From Stentor roeselii (lineage: Eukaryota > Ciliophora > Heterotrichea > Heterotrichida > Stentoridae), in contig RSEH01000024.1 of NCBI GenBank assembly GCA_006503475.1, positions 124,001 to 188,000 of the forward strand: a stretch of DNA of 64,000 bases, given 5' to 3'. Positions 45,874-54,874 of this stretch are shown in pieces. Positions within the stretch are counted from its first letter, which is position 1. Each line of letters opens with the position of its first letter. The position numbers and the translations under genes were made by a program. The notes under the pieces are model-generated. The model searched no databases, had not been told where the DNA came from, and saw only the letters and a list, made by a program, of their open reading frames with translations.

Positions 45874-48792
45874 ATGTATAAGGCGGAAATGCGGGAAGAG
45901 CCAATTCACGATTTTTCAAACAGTTCTCTTCAGACCCTTCCAAAGCTAGCGAATTCAGTGAAATCTTTAAAAGCCGACAACAACCAAATCACATCTCTGA
46001 CAACTTTACCCTCATCAGTAGAGTATTTATCACTAGTCAAAAACAAAATCGCGTTTTTAGGAACTCTTGAATCAGTAAGTGAGAACCTTCACTACCTTGA
46101 CCTTAGCTTCAATCGTCTTATTTCATTGGAAGGTCTTGCGACTTGTCATTCACTCCAAGTATTAAAACTCAGCAACAACTACGTCGGAGATGACCAAGTC
46201 TTTCATTTGCAAGGCCTGAAGGCCTTGAAAGTTTTAGACATTTCTCATAATCATTTAAGAGACAGACGCTTTTTGCAGGTTTTGAATTCTTTGCAGGCCC
46301 TTGAAGAACTTTACAACAGCTCGAATGATTTTTCTGAGTGGAAAGTTCAGAATACTTGGAAGTCGATGAAAAAAATAGTTCTTGACTCGAATAAAATAAG
46401 AAAAATTGAGTTTTTTAGTGATTTGCCTTGTTTGAACTTGCTCAGCTGTCGAGAAAATAATGTTTTGGGTGTTGTGGGTATCAGTCATTGTCCTGCTATT
46501 ACTGAAATTGACTTGTCGGCGAATGACTTGAATGAAGTTTCGGATGAGTTTAGTGAGTTGAATGTGCTTAAAAGGGTTAATTTCAGGAATAACTCACTCA
46601 CTACTTTGCCTAAGCTGAGTTATGTCGAGGTTATTGATGTCAGTCATAATACTTTGCTTAGTATTTTGAGTCTGGGGAATAAGGTTCGGGAATTGAATGT
46701 TTCTCATAACTCGATCTCACAAATTCCGAGTCTTCCTAATTTGGTTTTTGGAGACTTTTCTTATAATCGGCTTACTGTGATTAGTGGTTTGGAGGAAAAT
46801 CAAAGAATTGTTTCGATCAATTTGGCTCATAATTTACTACTTGCCAGTCCAATTTCAATCTTGAATTCACTTCAAAGAAATCTTGGAATGAAAAACTTGA
46901 ATATTGAAGGACTAGACTTGCCTCCTGGCTTCCTCGAATCAATTTTTGAAATATTTCCTGAAATTGAACATTTTAATGGACAAGTAGTCACCAAATCAGA
47001 CTATAAAAAAAAAAGGTTCAGCTCAGTCTGCGCTTGGGACAGCCTGAGTAAGTCGAAGCTTTTTCCATCATGTCGAAGTTCATTAGCGGAAATTGACAAA
47101 AACATCGGAAAAAATCCATCGGCTGAAATTTCGATTTTTTCTGACTACAAGTCTGGAGGATCTCTTACATCTTCAATCAACTCAAAGAAAAACCTAGAAT
47201 CCAAGTACCTAGCCCAAGATAGCGAATACGAACTACTGGCCAAAGAACTTGACATAAACAAAAGAATAAGAAACCTTGAACAAAAAACCAGATACCTCGG
47301 CGATTCTCTCATTTCCAAAAAAAGCAATTCTGAAGTACGAGTCAATTCCAGTAACGCCTTAATTTTCACGGATAAAGACCTAAACGATTCACTAATATCA
47401 GTAAAAAGTGTAAAGGATGAAAAAATCTTCTCAAAACCGATGAACCATTCAGAATCTCTAATAAAAAACAGAGTAACTCCTGACCCAAACCCTAAAAAAC
47501 GTTTAGAAAATGCAGAAAGTTTCCCCTTCAATTTAAAAACGCTAGAACTTAAATCAAATCCTGAAGAACCTCATAAAAAAATCTTAAAAACCCATGAACA
47601 AGAGTCAAAAAGATCCCAAGTCGTTAAAATAAACTTATCGCCCGCTTCAAACCAATCAAACATCAGGTCTTCAACGCCTCTGAGCTCTCAAAAGTCTTCA
47701 AAGCCTTTAGAAAAGTCCAGTTCAGACCTGATCACATGCAAACTGCCTTCTCCAACTTCAGACTACAGTCCTCTCTTATCCACTCCTTTTGAAAAGCCTT
47801 CCAAGCCATTAGAAACACGTTTAAACCCTGAAAAAAGAAAAACAATAGAAAAAGACGATTCAACAATTTCATTTGAAATCTCAAACGACGCTTCAAAATC
47901 AAAAGAACCGGTCAAGTTCATATCAGACAGTTCTCGAAAATCAAAATGTTGCAAACATTGCTGCAGGAAGCGTAAAAGGTCAGCGAATGTCCAAACGACA
48001 TTAAAGAACATGTTAAAACTGGTAGACCAGGGCACTTCCCCGATGAACTCTTTGATAAAACTCTCGCCGATCAAGTCATCGAGGCCCGGAAGTGATAATC
48101 CAGAAGTTCTCAAACTTGACTATGAAAAATGCCCGACTCCAATCAGCAATCGATCTTTCATGACTGACGTCCCGTCATCCAATCGAAATAAGTCCTTCAT
48201 TGACGACCGAGACTCAAAGGCCTTAAATTACAAAAGGTCCTCAACTCCACTTCTCAGCAATAGAAACCTTCCACCTCGGCCTAAAGAACCTGAAAGTGTT
48301 CAACTCTTGAATTATGCTTCTACTCCTCCTAGACCGATACTCGCCTCTGAAGCAAATTCTCCTGTTTTATGTAGTTTGAACCCTAAAGGAACTGAATTTT
48401 TTTTAGTTTCTCAGCTTTTTGCTGGTGATGGGAAAAATGTTGCGGAAATTATAAAAACTTATACTTTTTTACTTCAGAAAAATTTAAATGTTGGAAGATC
48501 TGATAGCTTTTTAGGGAAAATTCAGGAAAATAGAAATTTTTTTGTGTTTTTTAAAGGTGAACAGGATGATGTGGAAATTATTTGTAATAGTCCTGATGGG
48601 TTTAGAACTTTTGTGGACCCTGAAAAAAGAGAACTGGTTGTTTTTAAGGATTTTAGAGATGTTGATTGTGATGGATGTGTTTTGGTTGCACTTGCAAATG
48701 GTAGAGGTATGAATTTGGTTAAAAATAATGTTTTTAGGTTGACGAGGGATTGTTTGATTGTTCCTGTGTATCTCGTACAATTTTGTAATTAA
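45874..48792 (+). CDS. leucine-rich repeat protein with unknown C-terminal domain, 972 aa
   Basis: Leucine-rich repeats occupy about residues 15-345 (SVKSLKADNNQI, LHYLDLSFNRLISLEGL, LQVLKLSNNYV, LKVLDISHNHL, ITEIDLSANDLNEV). A long Ser/Lys/Pro-rich disordered stretch follows (about 380-845). It includes a Cys cluster KCCKHCCRKRKRS that may bind metal or be lipidated. The last 130 residues form a compact alpha/beta domain (EFFLVSQLFAGDGKNVAEIIKTY to VPVYLVQF) not recognised here. The organisation resembles LRR proteins of ciliary axonemes or centrioles. The gene diverges from the CH gene by 196 bp. Confidence 0.8.
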   Translation: MYKAEMREEPIHDFSNSSLQTLPKLANSVKSLKADNNQITSLTTLPSSVEYLSLVKNKIAFLGTLESVSENLHYLDLSFNRLISLEGLATCHSLQVLKLSNNYVGDDQVFHLQGLKALKVLDISHNHLRDRRFLQVLNSLQALEELYNSSNDFSEWKVQNTWKSMKKIVLDSNKIRKIEFFSDLPCLNLLSCRENNVLGVVGISHCPAITEIDLSANDLNEVSDEFSELNVLKRVNFRNNSLTTLPKLSYVEVIDVSHNTLLSILSLGNKVRELNVSHNSISQIPSLPNLVFGDFSYNRLTVISGLEENQRIVSINLAHNLLLASPISILNSLQRNLGMKNLNIEGLDLPPGFLESIFEIFPEIEHFNGQVVTKSDYKKKRFSSVCAWDSLSKSKLFPSCRSSLAEIDKNIGKNPSAEISIFSDYKSGGSLTSSINSKKNLESKYLAQDSEYELLAKELDINKRIRNLEQKTRYLGDSLISKKSNSEVRVNSSNALIFTDKDLNDSLISVKSVKDEKIFSKPMNHSESLIKNRVTPDPNPKKRLENAESFPFNLKTLELKSNPEEPHKKILKTHEQESKRSQVVKINLSPASNQSNIRSSTPLSSQKSSKPLEKSSSDLITCKLPSPTSDYSPLLSTPFEKPSKPLETRLNPEKRKTIEKDDSTISFEISNDASKSKEPVKFISDSSRKSKCCKHCCRKRKRSANVQTTLKNMLKLVDQGTSPMNSLIKLSPIKSSRPGSDNPEVLKLDYEKCPTPISNRSFMTDVPSSNRNKSFIDDRDSKALNYKRSSTPLLSNRNLPPRPKEPESVQLLNYASTPPRPILASEANSPVLCSLNPKGTEFFLVSQLFAGDGKNVAEIIKTYTFLLQKNLNVGRSDSFLGKIQENRNFFVFFKGEQDDVEIICNSPDGFRTFVDPEKRELVVFKDFRDVDCDGCVLVALANGRGMNLVKNNVFRLTRDCLIVPVYLVQFCN

Positions 48793-49188
48793 TGAATTTG
48801 ATTATTAATTTAGGAGTTTTAAAAGAGTTTTTAAGTGTTTTTGATTTTCTTTGGGATAGGTGAATGGTTTTTGAGGTAGAAAAATGATTTTTTTAGATGG
48901 GCTGTTTATAGCAGGGATTTTGAGAATTTTGTAGAAGACTTTCAATATTATTGGAAATTATTTAGTTGATTAGATTTTTCATAATAATTAGGAAAAGTTA
49001 TCATTCAACTCTCTTGATATTTATGCATCTTTAGAATAAATAAATCTTTAAATTTAAATCAATCAAATAATTTTATCTAATCCCCAAACCTATAAACTAA
49101 AAAAATCATCCTTCATCCATTAAAAATCCTCAAAACACCCAACATATATTAAAAATCCCTTAAAACCCAAACCATAACCTCCCTATTA
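48793..49188. other. intergenic region
   Basis: A 396-bp AT-rich gap separates the LRR gene from the protein kinase gene on the same strand. All frames are closed. No structure beyond A/T runs was seen. It probably holds the kinase promoter. Confidence 0.6.
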
Positions 49189-50751
49189 ATGGGATTTTGC
49201 TGTTCAAAAGAAATAAATAATCGCCAGCCAGGATATTCCCAACTAATCTCAGTATCAACAATATCAAAATCCGCAAAGTTAGAAAACATCCACAAAAAGT
49301 TCCAATTCTCCCGAGTGATCGGTTACGGTGTATTCGGAACAGTGCGGGAAGCCTTTAAAATTTCATCAACTCTGACATCCGGCGAGCTTCGTCCATACGC
49401 AGTGAAATCGATAATCAAATCAAAAGTAGAGCGAAAACTAGAGCTTCTCCGTCGCGAGCTTGAAATCTTAAAAACAGTTGACCATCCAAACATAATCAAA
49501 CTTTTCGAGGTTTACGAAGATAAAAAATATCTTCATCTAGTAACCGAGTTATGCACTGGAGGAGACCTTCTGGACCATCTTCTAAAAAAAGGTCATCTCT
49601 CTGAAAAGGAAGTCCTTTCTTTCATCTACAAAACCTTGAGCGCGATTCATTATCTTCACAACTTAAACATCTGTCATCGAGATATAAAACCTGAAAACTT
49701 GTTGTTGTTCTCTGAAGACTCAGATGATTTGAAACTAGTTGATTTCGGGATGTCTAATTTCATGAAAGAAGAAGACCTTTCTACTTTTGCAGGAACTCCT
49801 TATTATATTTCTCCAGAAGTTATTCAAGGGTGTTATGGTCGTGAGTGTGATGTCTGGTCTTTAGGAGTTTTGACTTACTTTTTATTATCAGGTCGGCAAC
49901 CTTTTCATTCAAGTTCAGTTCCTGAGGTTTTTTCCAACATTTTAACAGGAAACTTTTCTTTTAACTTCCCAGTCTGGGATAATATCTCAGTGATGACAAA
50001 AGACTTAATCAACAAAATGCTTACAGTCCATCCCTTATCACGTCTTTCAGTGACCCAGGCTTTAAAACACGAAGTATTTCTCCAAAACCTAGAAAACTCA
50101 AAAATAAAGCCACAGGTCTTCACAAGTCTTAAGAAATTCAAAGCTCCTAGCAAGCTCTGGCAAGAAACAATGACAATTTTCGTGAAAAACTTCACAATTG
50201 GCCAGATAAATCTTTTAAATTCAGCTTTCAATGAAATCGACCAAGATAAGACAGGGTGGATCACAGCGAATGATATTTTAATTGCGATGATGAAAAATAA
50301 CTGCAACTTGGCTTATGAGGAATTCGCGAAACTTGTTAGAAATATTGAATATATTGGAAAAGGAAAATTGAATTATTCACAGTTTTTAGTTGTTGCTATG
50401 GATAGGAAGAAGGAAATTAATGAAGAACAACTTTGGATGCTTTTTAAACATTTTGATTTGGATGATAATGGAAAGATTAGCATTGAGGAACTTAGATATG
50501 TCATGGAAAAGTCAGGGTTTGGCATGAGTGATGGAGAAATTGATGAAGTTATTGAGGAGTTTAAAGTTAGAGCACCTCAGGCTATGAATTTTGATGAGTT
50601 TTTAGAGTTTATGAGATGTGTCACTGATGAAGCTGTTAGTGAAATCGCGTCTTTTAGGGGAACTAGAAGGACTACTCTTAAACAACATTATACTACTATT
50701 ATTAGGAAGTCGTCAAAAGATGTGATTTTTGAAGCAAATTCTTTGCAGTAG
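49189..50751 (+). CDS. calcium-dependent protein kinase (CDPK), 520 aa
   Basis: The layout is that of a CDPK. The N-terminus MGFCCSKE fits myristoylation (Gly2) and palmitoylation (Cys4, Cys5). The kinase domain spans about residues 40-300, with glycine loop IGYGVFGTV, VAIK-type Lys in PYAVKSI, catalytic loop HRDIKPENLL, DFGMSNF and GTPYYISPEV. A junction helix follows, then four EF-hands. EF1 (DQDKTGWITAND) and EF3 (DLDDNGKISIEE) look competent; EF2 (IEYIGKGKLNYS) and EF4 lack key acidic ligands. The protein should be a membrane-anchored Ca2+-activated Ser/Thr kinase, as in other ciliates and apicomplexans. Length is usual. Confidence 0.95.
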   Translation: MGFCCSKEINNRQPGYSQLISVSTISKSAKLENIHKKFQFSRVIGYGVFGTVREAFKISSTLTSGELRPYAVKSIIKSKVERKLELLRRELEILKTVDHPNIIKLFEVYEDKKYLHLVTELCTGGDLLDHLLKKGHLSEKEVLSFIYKTLSAIHYLHNLNICHRDIKPENLLLFSEDSDDLKLVDFGMSNFMKEEDLSTFAGTPYYISPEVIQGCYGRECDVWSLGVLTYFLLSGRQPFHSSSVPEVFSNILTGNFSFNFPVWDNISVMTKDLINKMLTVHPLSRLSVTQALKHEVFLQNLENSKIKPQVFTSLKKFKAPSKLWQETMTIFVKNFTIGQINLLNSAFNEIDQDKTGWITANDILIAMMKNNCNLAYEEFAKLVRNIEYIGKGKLNYSQFLVVAMDRKKEINEEQLWMLFKHFDLDDNGKISIEELRYVMEKSGFGMSDGEIDEVIEEFKVRAPQAMNFDEFLEFMRCVTDEAVSEIASFRGTRRTTLKQHYTTIIRKSSKDVIFEANSLQ

Positions 50752-51014
50752 ATTTGGATGGAGTAGGGTAATAAGATTCGATTTTGAGGGTATGTTAAGG
50801 ATTTTTAACAATATTAAATCGTTTTAATGGAATTGGAAATGAGATTTTAGATGTTTAAAGTGGAGATTTTTTTTAAGTAAGTGAATGATTTGAAGTTTAC
50901 TATCAAGGATAACTTAAATCCATCCAATATTCTGTATAATAAAAAATTTGAACATAAATAAATCATTCAATCTTCATCAATCCCAAAACATTCAATAATA
51001 ATTCCTATTAAACA

Positions 51015-51707
51015 CTATCTAGTCAATTTCGTTACTTTCATGTTTTTAAAAGGACTTGCAAACTTATTCGGAATAACCTGAGACCTTTCAAGTTGAGCGA
51101 CGACATCAACAACACGAGTGATCATTCCCTCAGGTTTATCCTGCAACCTCAACAAAAACTCATCCTTACATACCAAATCCTTCCCCTGAGTAAAATGTTT
51201 AAAAAGCCTACATTCAAGACTTTCGACCCTTTCTTTCAAATAATTCTGCCAATTTCTCAAACTTTCTTCCCCTTTTTCCCTAATCACAAAAGAAACAATA
51301 ACATTAACAGATCCTCTAACAACATTTTGAATGATTTTTCTTACATCCTGCGCACTAAGCACATCTTCAACCTTCTCGTCAAAAGTATACCAAAGACTTT
51401 CCCCCTTCTGTAAATCATTTCCACTGCTTAAAACAATAAAAAAACATCGAAGTCCCTTTAAGTCCAATTTCGAATCCCCTCCAAACTGCGACTTAATCAA
51501 TTCTTTCAAAGTTTCATTCAGGTTCTTTTTTGAACAACGAGAAAAAAAACTTAAAGCCGAGTCAAAATTTTCAGCTTTTGACACTCGAGCCATAATTCCT
51601 TCATAAAAATCTGCAGAATGACTGGAAAAGCCGAGATTTTCTTCAATTTTCAGAACTTTTTGCGCTTCTGGAGACTTTTTCTCACTTCCTGGCTGTCGAC
51701 ATCCCAT
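51015..51707 (-). CDS. EF-hand-like protein with N-terminal lipidation motif, 230 aa
   Basis: The N-terminus MGCRQ resembles an acylation signal, although Pro at position 6 is unfavourable for myristoylation. The rest is helical with EF-hand-like spacing but without intact calcium loops (SALSFFSRCSKKNLNETLKELI, LDLKGLRCFFIVLSSG, LWYTFDEKVEDVLSAQDVRKII). This pattern suggests a degenerate calcium-sensor fold, similar to inactive neuronal-calcium-sensor relatives. No orthologue is recognised. The gene starts 41 bp from the FYVE gene on the opposite strand. Confidence 0.55.
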   Translation of the reverse strand: MGCRQPGSEKKSPEAQKVLKIEENLGFSSHSADFYEGIMARVSKAENFDSALSFFSRCSKKNLNETLKELIKSQFGGDSKLDLKGLRCFFIVLSSGNDLQKGESLWYTFDEKVEDVLSAQDVRKIIQNVVRGSVNVIVSFVIREKGEESLRNWQNYLKERVESLECRLFKHFTQGKDLVCKDEFLLRLQDKPEGMITRVVDVVAQLERSQVIPNKFASPFKNMKVTKLTR

Positions 51708-51748
51708 TTTTATGTCGACATGAGTAATACAAGGAATTGTCTATTATT

Positions 51749-52378
51749 ATGGGAAATAAACTCCCGCAGGACTTGGTGAATGCGGAAAGAACGAAATTGA
51801 TTCGTTTTGAAGGTGTTTTTTTACGGAAATGTTTACCTTTTGATGGATTTTCAGCGATGAACAATGAGAAAGACTGGGAAAAAGCTGTTGTTTTAATTCA
51901 CCAGTGCAGGTTAGAATGCAGGGTGCATGAGAATGTGGAATCAGTTCAGATTAACCCTGACTTTATTCTAATAAGCCAGTCTTCAAGCACGACTGAAGTA
52001 GTCGTCGCTTTGATGGCTGAAAAAAAAATTTGGAAATTGCAAACTTCAAGTCTTCGAGACTTTTTAGACCTGTCAACTTTCCTCATTCATTCAAAAGTGC
52101 CGACTTGGTCAATGTCTCCAGTTTGCCAGGGCTGTTCTAAAGACTTTTCACTGGGAGTAAGAAAACATCACTGCAGGAATTGTGGAAAAGTCACTTGCAG
52201 TCAATGCACAGTCAAACCTCGATTTACCTTTGAAGGGTTCTCCAGGATGAAAAAAGTTTGTAATAGTTGTTTACTGCTAATAAATTCGCAAATTTCAATA
52301 ATTAGAGAGCTAAACCGGAACTTGATGTTTGATGACTTTTCAAATAAAAGTGTACTTGGAAGAAATAGTAGAAGTTGA
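51749..52378 (+). CDS. FYVE zinc-finger protein, 209 aa
   Basis: The C-terminal half carries a FYVE domain (about residues 128-185). It has CQGCSKDFSLGVRKHHCRNCG, containing the basic RKHHCR phosphatidylinositol-3-phosphate motif, then CSQC and CNSC zinc pairs. The N-terminal 120 residues look like a PH-like beta-rich fold (VQINPDFILISQSSS, KKIWKLQTSSLRDFLDLSTFL), as in PH-FYVE proteins of the phafin type. The classical WxxD is replaced by VCQGC. The ATG at 51749 is used rather than an upstream TTG. The TGA stop abuts the stop codon of the convergent repeat-rich gene with no gap. Confidence 0.88.
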   Translation: MGNKLPQDLVNAERTKLIRFEGVFLRKCLPFDGFSAMNNEKDWEKAVVLIHQCRLECRVHENVESVQINPDFILISQSSSTTEVVVALMAEKKIWKLQTSSLRDFLDLSTFLIHSKVPTWSMSPVCQGCSKDFSLGVRKHHCRNCGKVTCSQCTVKPRFTFEGFSRMKKVCNSCLLLINSQISIIRELNRNLMFDDFSNKSVLGRNSRS

Positions 52379-54865
52379 TTATCTGCTACTTTTAATTAAT
52401 TTACACTTCTCGTGGGTGGATAAAGTTCTTCGTTTTACTCGTTTTTGGATGATTTTGTTGATTTTTTCACGGAAGAGTTTTTTGTGCTTGATTCTTTCTA
52501 GGTCTGTCGTTGTCAGATTTTGAGGAGAGGCCCGGGTTTTAATTTCTTGAACGATTGAGAAACTTTTCATGTCTTCTTGATTTCTTAAATCACGTTCTTG
52601 AAGAAAAAGTGTTTTTAATCTAAAGCGTTCTTTGTTATCCTCGTCAATCTGACTGTCTGAGTAGAGATAAGTCGAAAGACGTCTTTCAAAATAAGGAGAT
52701 TTTTTTACTTCTGGCCAAGATACTTGAATAGGCTGAGGCTTCACCTCAATGTCCTTGAAGAATTTCGAAAGAACTGACTTCAAGTCCTCCTCTGGACTTT
52801 GGGGAGTAGAAGGAATGGCTTTTGTTTGAAAAAAATTTAAAATTGTTGAAGAAAGACTTATTTTTAAATTTTTTTCATTTTTTTCCTTTTTTGGGTCTTG
52901 ATACTCGATTAGGTGTTTTAATAGGTGATGCGAAAGGTTCTCGATAAATCGAGAACTTGCAGAGATTAATGGAAGTAAAAATGAAAAGTTCTTCTTGGGA
53001 TTTATTGTTTTGCTACGATTTATCTGCATTTGAGATCGGCGAGATCGCTTTATTACTTGTTGTTGATTTAAAGTAGGGAAAAATAAGGCTGAACTGTTGG
53101 AATGGGGCAGAAATTGGGAATCTGTTGAAATTGAATTTGATTCTCGATGGTCTGGCTCGGATTGAAGCCTTTTTGAAGAGATTTCAGATAAAAATTCTAA
53201 ATGAGATGGTTTTTCAGGGATTGAAAGAGATTTTTCAGAGATTGATGGAGTTTTTTCTGGATTTGATGGAGTTTTTTCTGGATTTGATGGAGTTTTTTCT
53301 GGATTTGATGGAGTTTTTTCTGGATTTGATGGAGATTTATCTGGAATTTTTGAAGAAAATCGTTTAGTTGTCTTGATTTTTGTAAGGATTTCTTGTGTTG
53401 TTGTATTGAACATCTGTAAATACTTACCTTTTTTTTCTGGTTTTTTTGTAAGGTTTGGGTTTGAAAATTCTTTCGGGTTTTCTTTCAGTTCTTCGATAAA
53501 TGCTGAAAATTTTTCATTATCGAAAACTTCTGAGTTTTCATTATGTTGCAAAAAAATCTTCCATAATTCTTTTAGTTTTTCGTTAATTGCTAGGTCAGTC
53601 TTAAGATTTTTTTTATGTTTAGAGGATCGTGATATATCTGGTCTTGGAGATTGGGTTTTACTGCTTCGGGACTTGGAAACTGGCTCAAGTTTTTGCATTA
53701 AAAAGTGTGATTTTCTAGGAAATTTATCAAAAACTTCTTGATTTTCTGTGTCTTTACCAAATTTATGATTTCTTGAAAATTTATCAAAAACTTCTTGATC
53801 TTCTGTGTCTTTACCAAATTTATGTCCTCTTGAAAATTTATCAAAAACTTCTTGATCTTCTGTGTCTTTACCAAATTTATGTCCTCTTGAAAATTTATCA
53901 AATACTTCTTGATTTTCTGTGTCTTTGCCAAATTTATGCTTTCTTGAAAATTTATCAAAAACTTCTTCATTTTCTGTGTCTTTAGCAAATTTAAGACCAA
54001 ACTCTTCTGTTTTTAAATGAAAGTTCGGATTTTCAGAGAATTTCTCAGATTTTTCATTGTTTTCTGTGTTCTCTACCAAGTTTTTTTCCATGTTTTTCTT
54101 GTTTCTTGATGTTTCAGCTGTATTTTTCAATGTTTTGTAAGTTTTTTCCTTAGAATTTTCATGATTTTGTCTTAAGTTTGAACATGATCTGGTGTTTGGG
54201 TTTGGGGTCGGTCCTCTTGGTGGGTCGATTATTTGGAATGGAGACCAGGCCCTGATATCAGAAGTTGTTTTTTTCGAGGGTTTTAAGAAATTTTCGCTTT
54301 TCTTAACATTCTGAGATTCCCAAGGATCGAAATCATTTCTATCCCAAATTATTGTTGCTCTTTTCAAGCTATGTGTTTTTTTAGCTTCTTCTTTAGGCTT
54401 TGATTTATTTTCCATTAAACTCTGAATGAATTTCGAAAACTCTTCGAAATTTTTTAACTCTTTATTTTGAAACTTCTTTAAAGCAAATTCCAAATCAACT
54501 TTATTCAAATGTAATAGCCTTTTTGTCCTCTTCTCATTCAAGACCGTTGTAGACTGAATTGGTAAAAGTCTTTTAGAACTTTGTAGTAGGTCTTCTTTCG
54601 ACTCACTTTTAAATTTGACTAAATTTAACGAAAATCTCGCAGTTTCTTCCGAGCAGGTCTCAGGAAAAACTTCAACTTTTCTAGTCTTCAAGATTTTTCT
54701 ATTCAAAACCGACTTGTTTCCGACAAGATTAGCTTTAAAAGGTTGCAAAGGAGAGAATCTTCGATATTTTTGATGATCTTTAGAAAGAGCTGTCTTCTGA
54801 GTAGATAAAGTTTCAGTTTTGTTTGAAAGAAAAACTTGCAAGTTGTAATCTAGAGAATTTTTCAT
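52379..54865 (-). CDS. repeat-rich disordered protein, 828 aa
   Basis: No folded domain is recognised. The protein is rich in Lys, Glu, Ser, Asn and Phe. It has two internal repeat arrays: five copies of a 19-residue unit around GKDTENQEVFDKFSRxHKF (about residues 288-382) and about five copies of the heptad NPEKTPS (about 508-542). The C-terminal 150 residues are helical and basic (RLKTLFLQERDLRNQ, RIKHKKLFREKINKIIQKR). It may be a cytoskeletal or scaffold protein, which is inference from composition. It reads in the same direction as the B-box/GTPase gene, whose stop lies 9 bp upstream of this start. Confidence 0.7.
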   Translation of the reverse strand: MKNSLDYNLQVFLSNKTETLSTQKTALSKDHQKYRRFSPLQPFKANLVGNKSVLNRKILKTRKVEVFPETCSEETARFSLNLVKFKSESKEDLLQSSKRLLPIQSTTVLNEKRTKRLLHLNKVDLEFALKKFQNKELKNFEEFSKFIQSLMENKSKPKEEAKKTHSLKRATIIWDRNDFDPWESQNVKKSENFLKPSKKTTSDIRAWSPFQIIDPPRGPTPNPNTRSCSNLRQNHENSKEKTYKTLKNTAETSRNKKNMEKNLVENTENNEKSEKFSENPNFHLKTEEFGLKFAKDTENEEVFDKFSRKHKFGKDTENQEVFDKFSRGHKFGKDTEDQEVFDKFSRGHKFGKDTEDQEVFDKFSRNHKFGKDTENQEVFDKFPRKSHFLMQKLEPVSKSRSSKTQSPRPDISRSSKHKKNLKTDLAINEKLKELWKIFLQHNENSEVFDNEKFSAFIEELKENPKEFSNPNLTKKPEKKGKYLQMFNTTTQEILTKIKTTKRFSSKIPDKSPSNPEKTPSNPEKTPSNPEKTPSNPEKTPSISEKSLSIPEKPSHLEFLSEISSKRLQSEPDHRESNSISTDSQFLPHSNSSALFFPTLNQQQVIKRSRRSQMQINRSKTINPKKNFSFLLPLISASSRFIENLSHHLLKHLIEYQDPKKEKNEKNLKISLSSTILNFFQTKAIPSTPQSPEEDLKSVLSKFFKDIEVKPQPIQVSWPEVKKSPYFERRLSTYLYSDSQIDEDNKERFRLKTLFLQERDLRNQEDMKSFSIVQEIKTRASPQNLTTTDLERIKHKKLFREKINKIIQKRVKRRTLSTHEKCKLIKSSR
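53240..53343 (-). repeat. 21-bp tandem repeats coding NPEKTPS
   Basis: About five head-to-tail 21-bp units lie here; three central copies are identical at DNA level. They encode SNPEKTP-type heptads, and the flanking copies drift to ISEKSLS and IPEKPS. The identity at silent sites points to recent expansion. Confidence 0.85.
53718..54002 (-). repeat. five 57-bp tandem repeats
   Basis: Five contiguous 57-bp units starting at 53718, 53775, 53832, 53889 and 53946 encode the 19-residue unit. The two central units are nearly identical; the outer two differ at several sites. The period is a multiple of three, so the frame is kept. Confidence 0.9.
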
Positions 54866-54874
54866 AAACTATTA

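Noticed and set aside
53698-54000. Second minus-strand frame and a plus-strand frame inside the 57-bp repeats
   Set aside because: Both are shadows of the same repeats in other frames, since a 57-bp period keeps every frame open.
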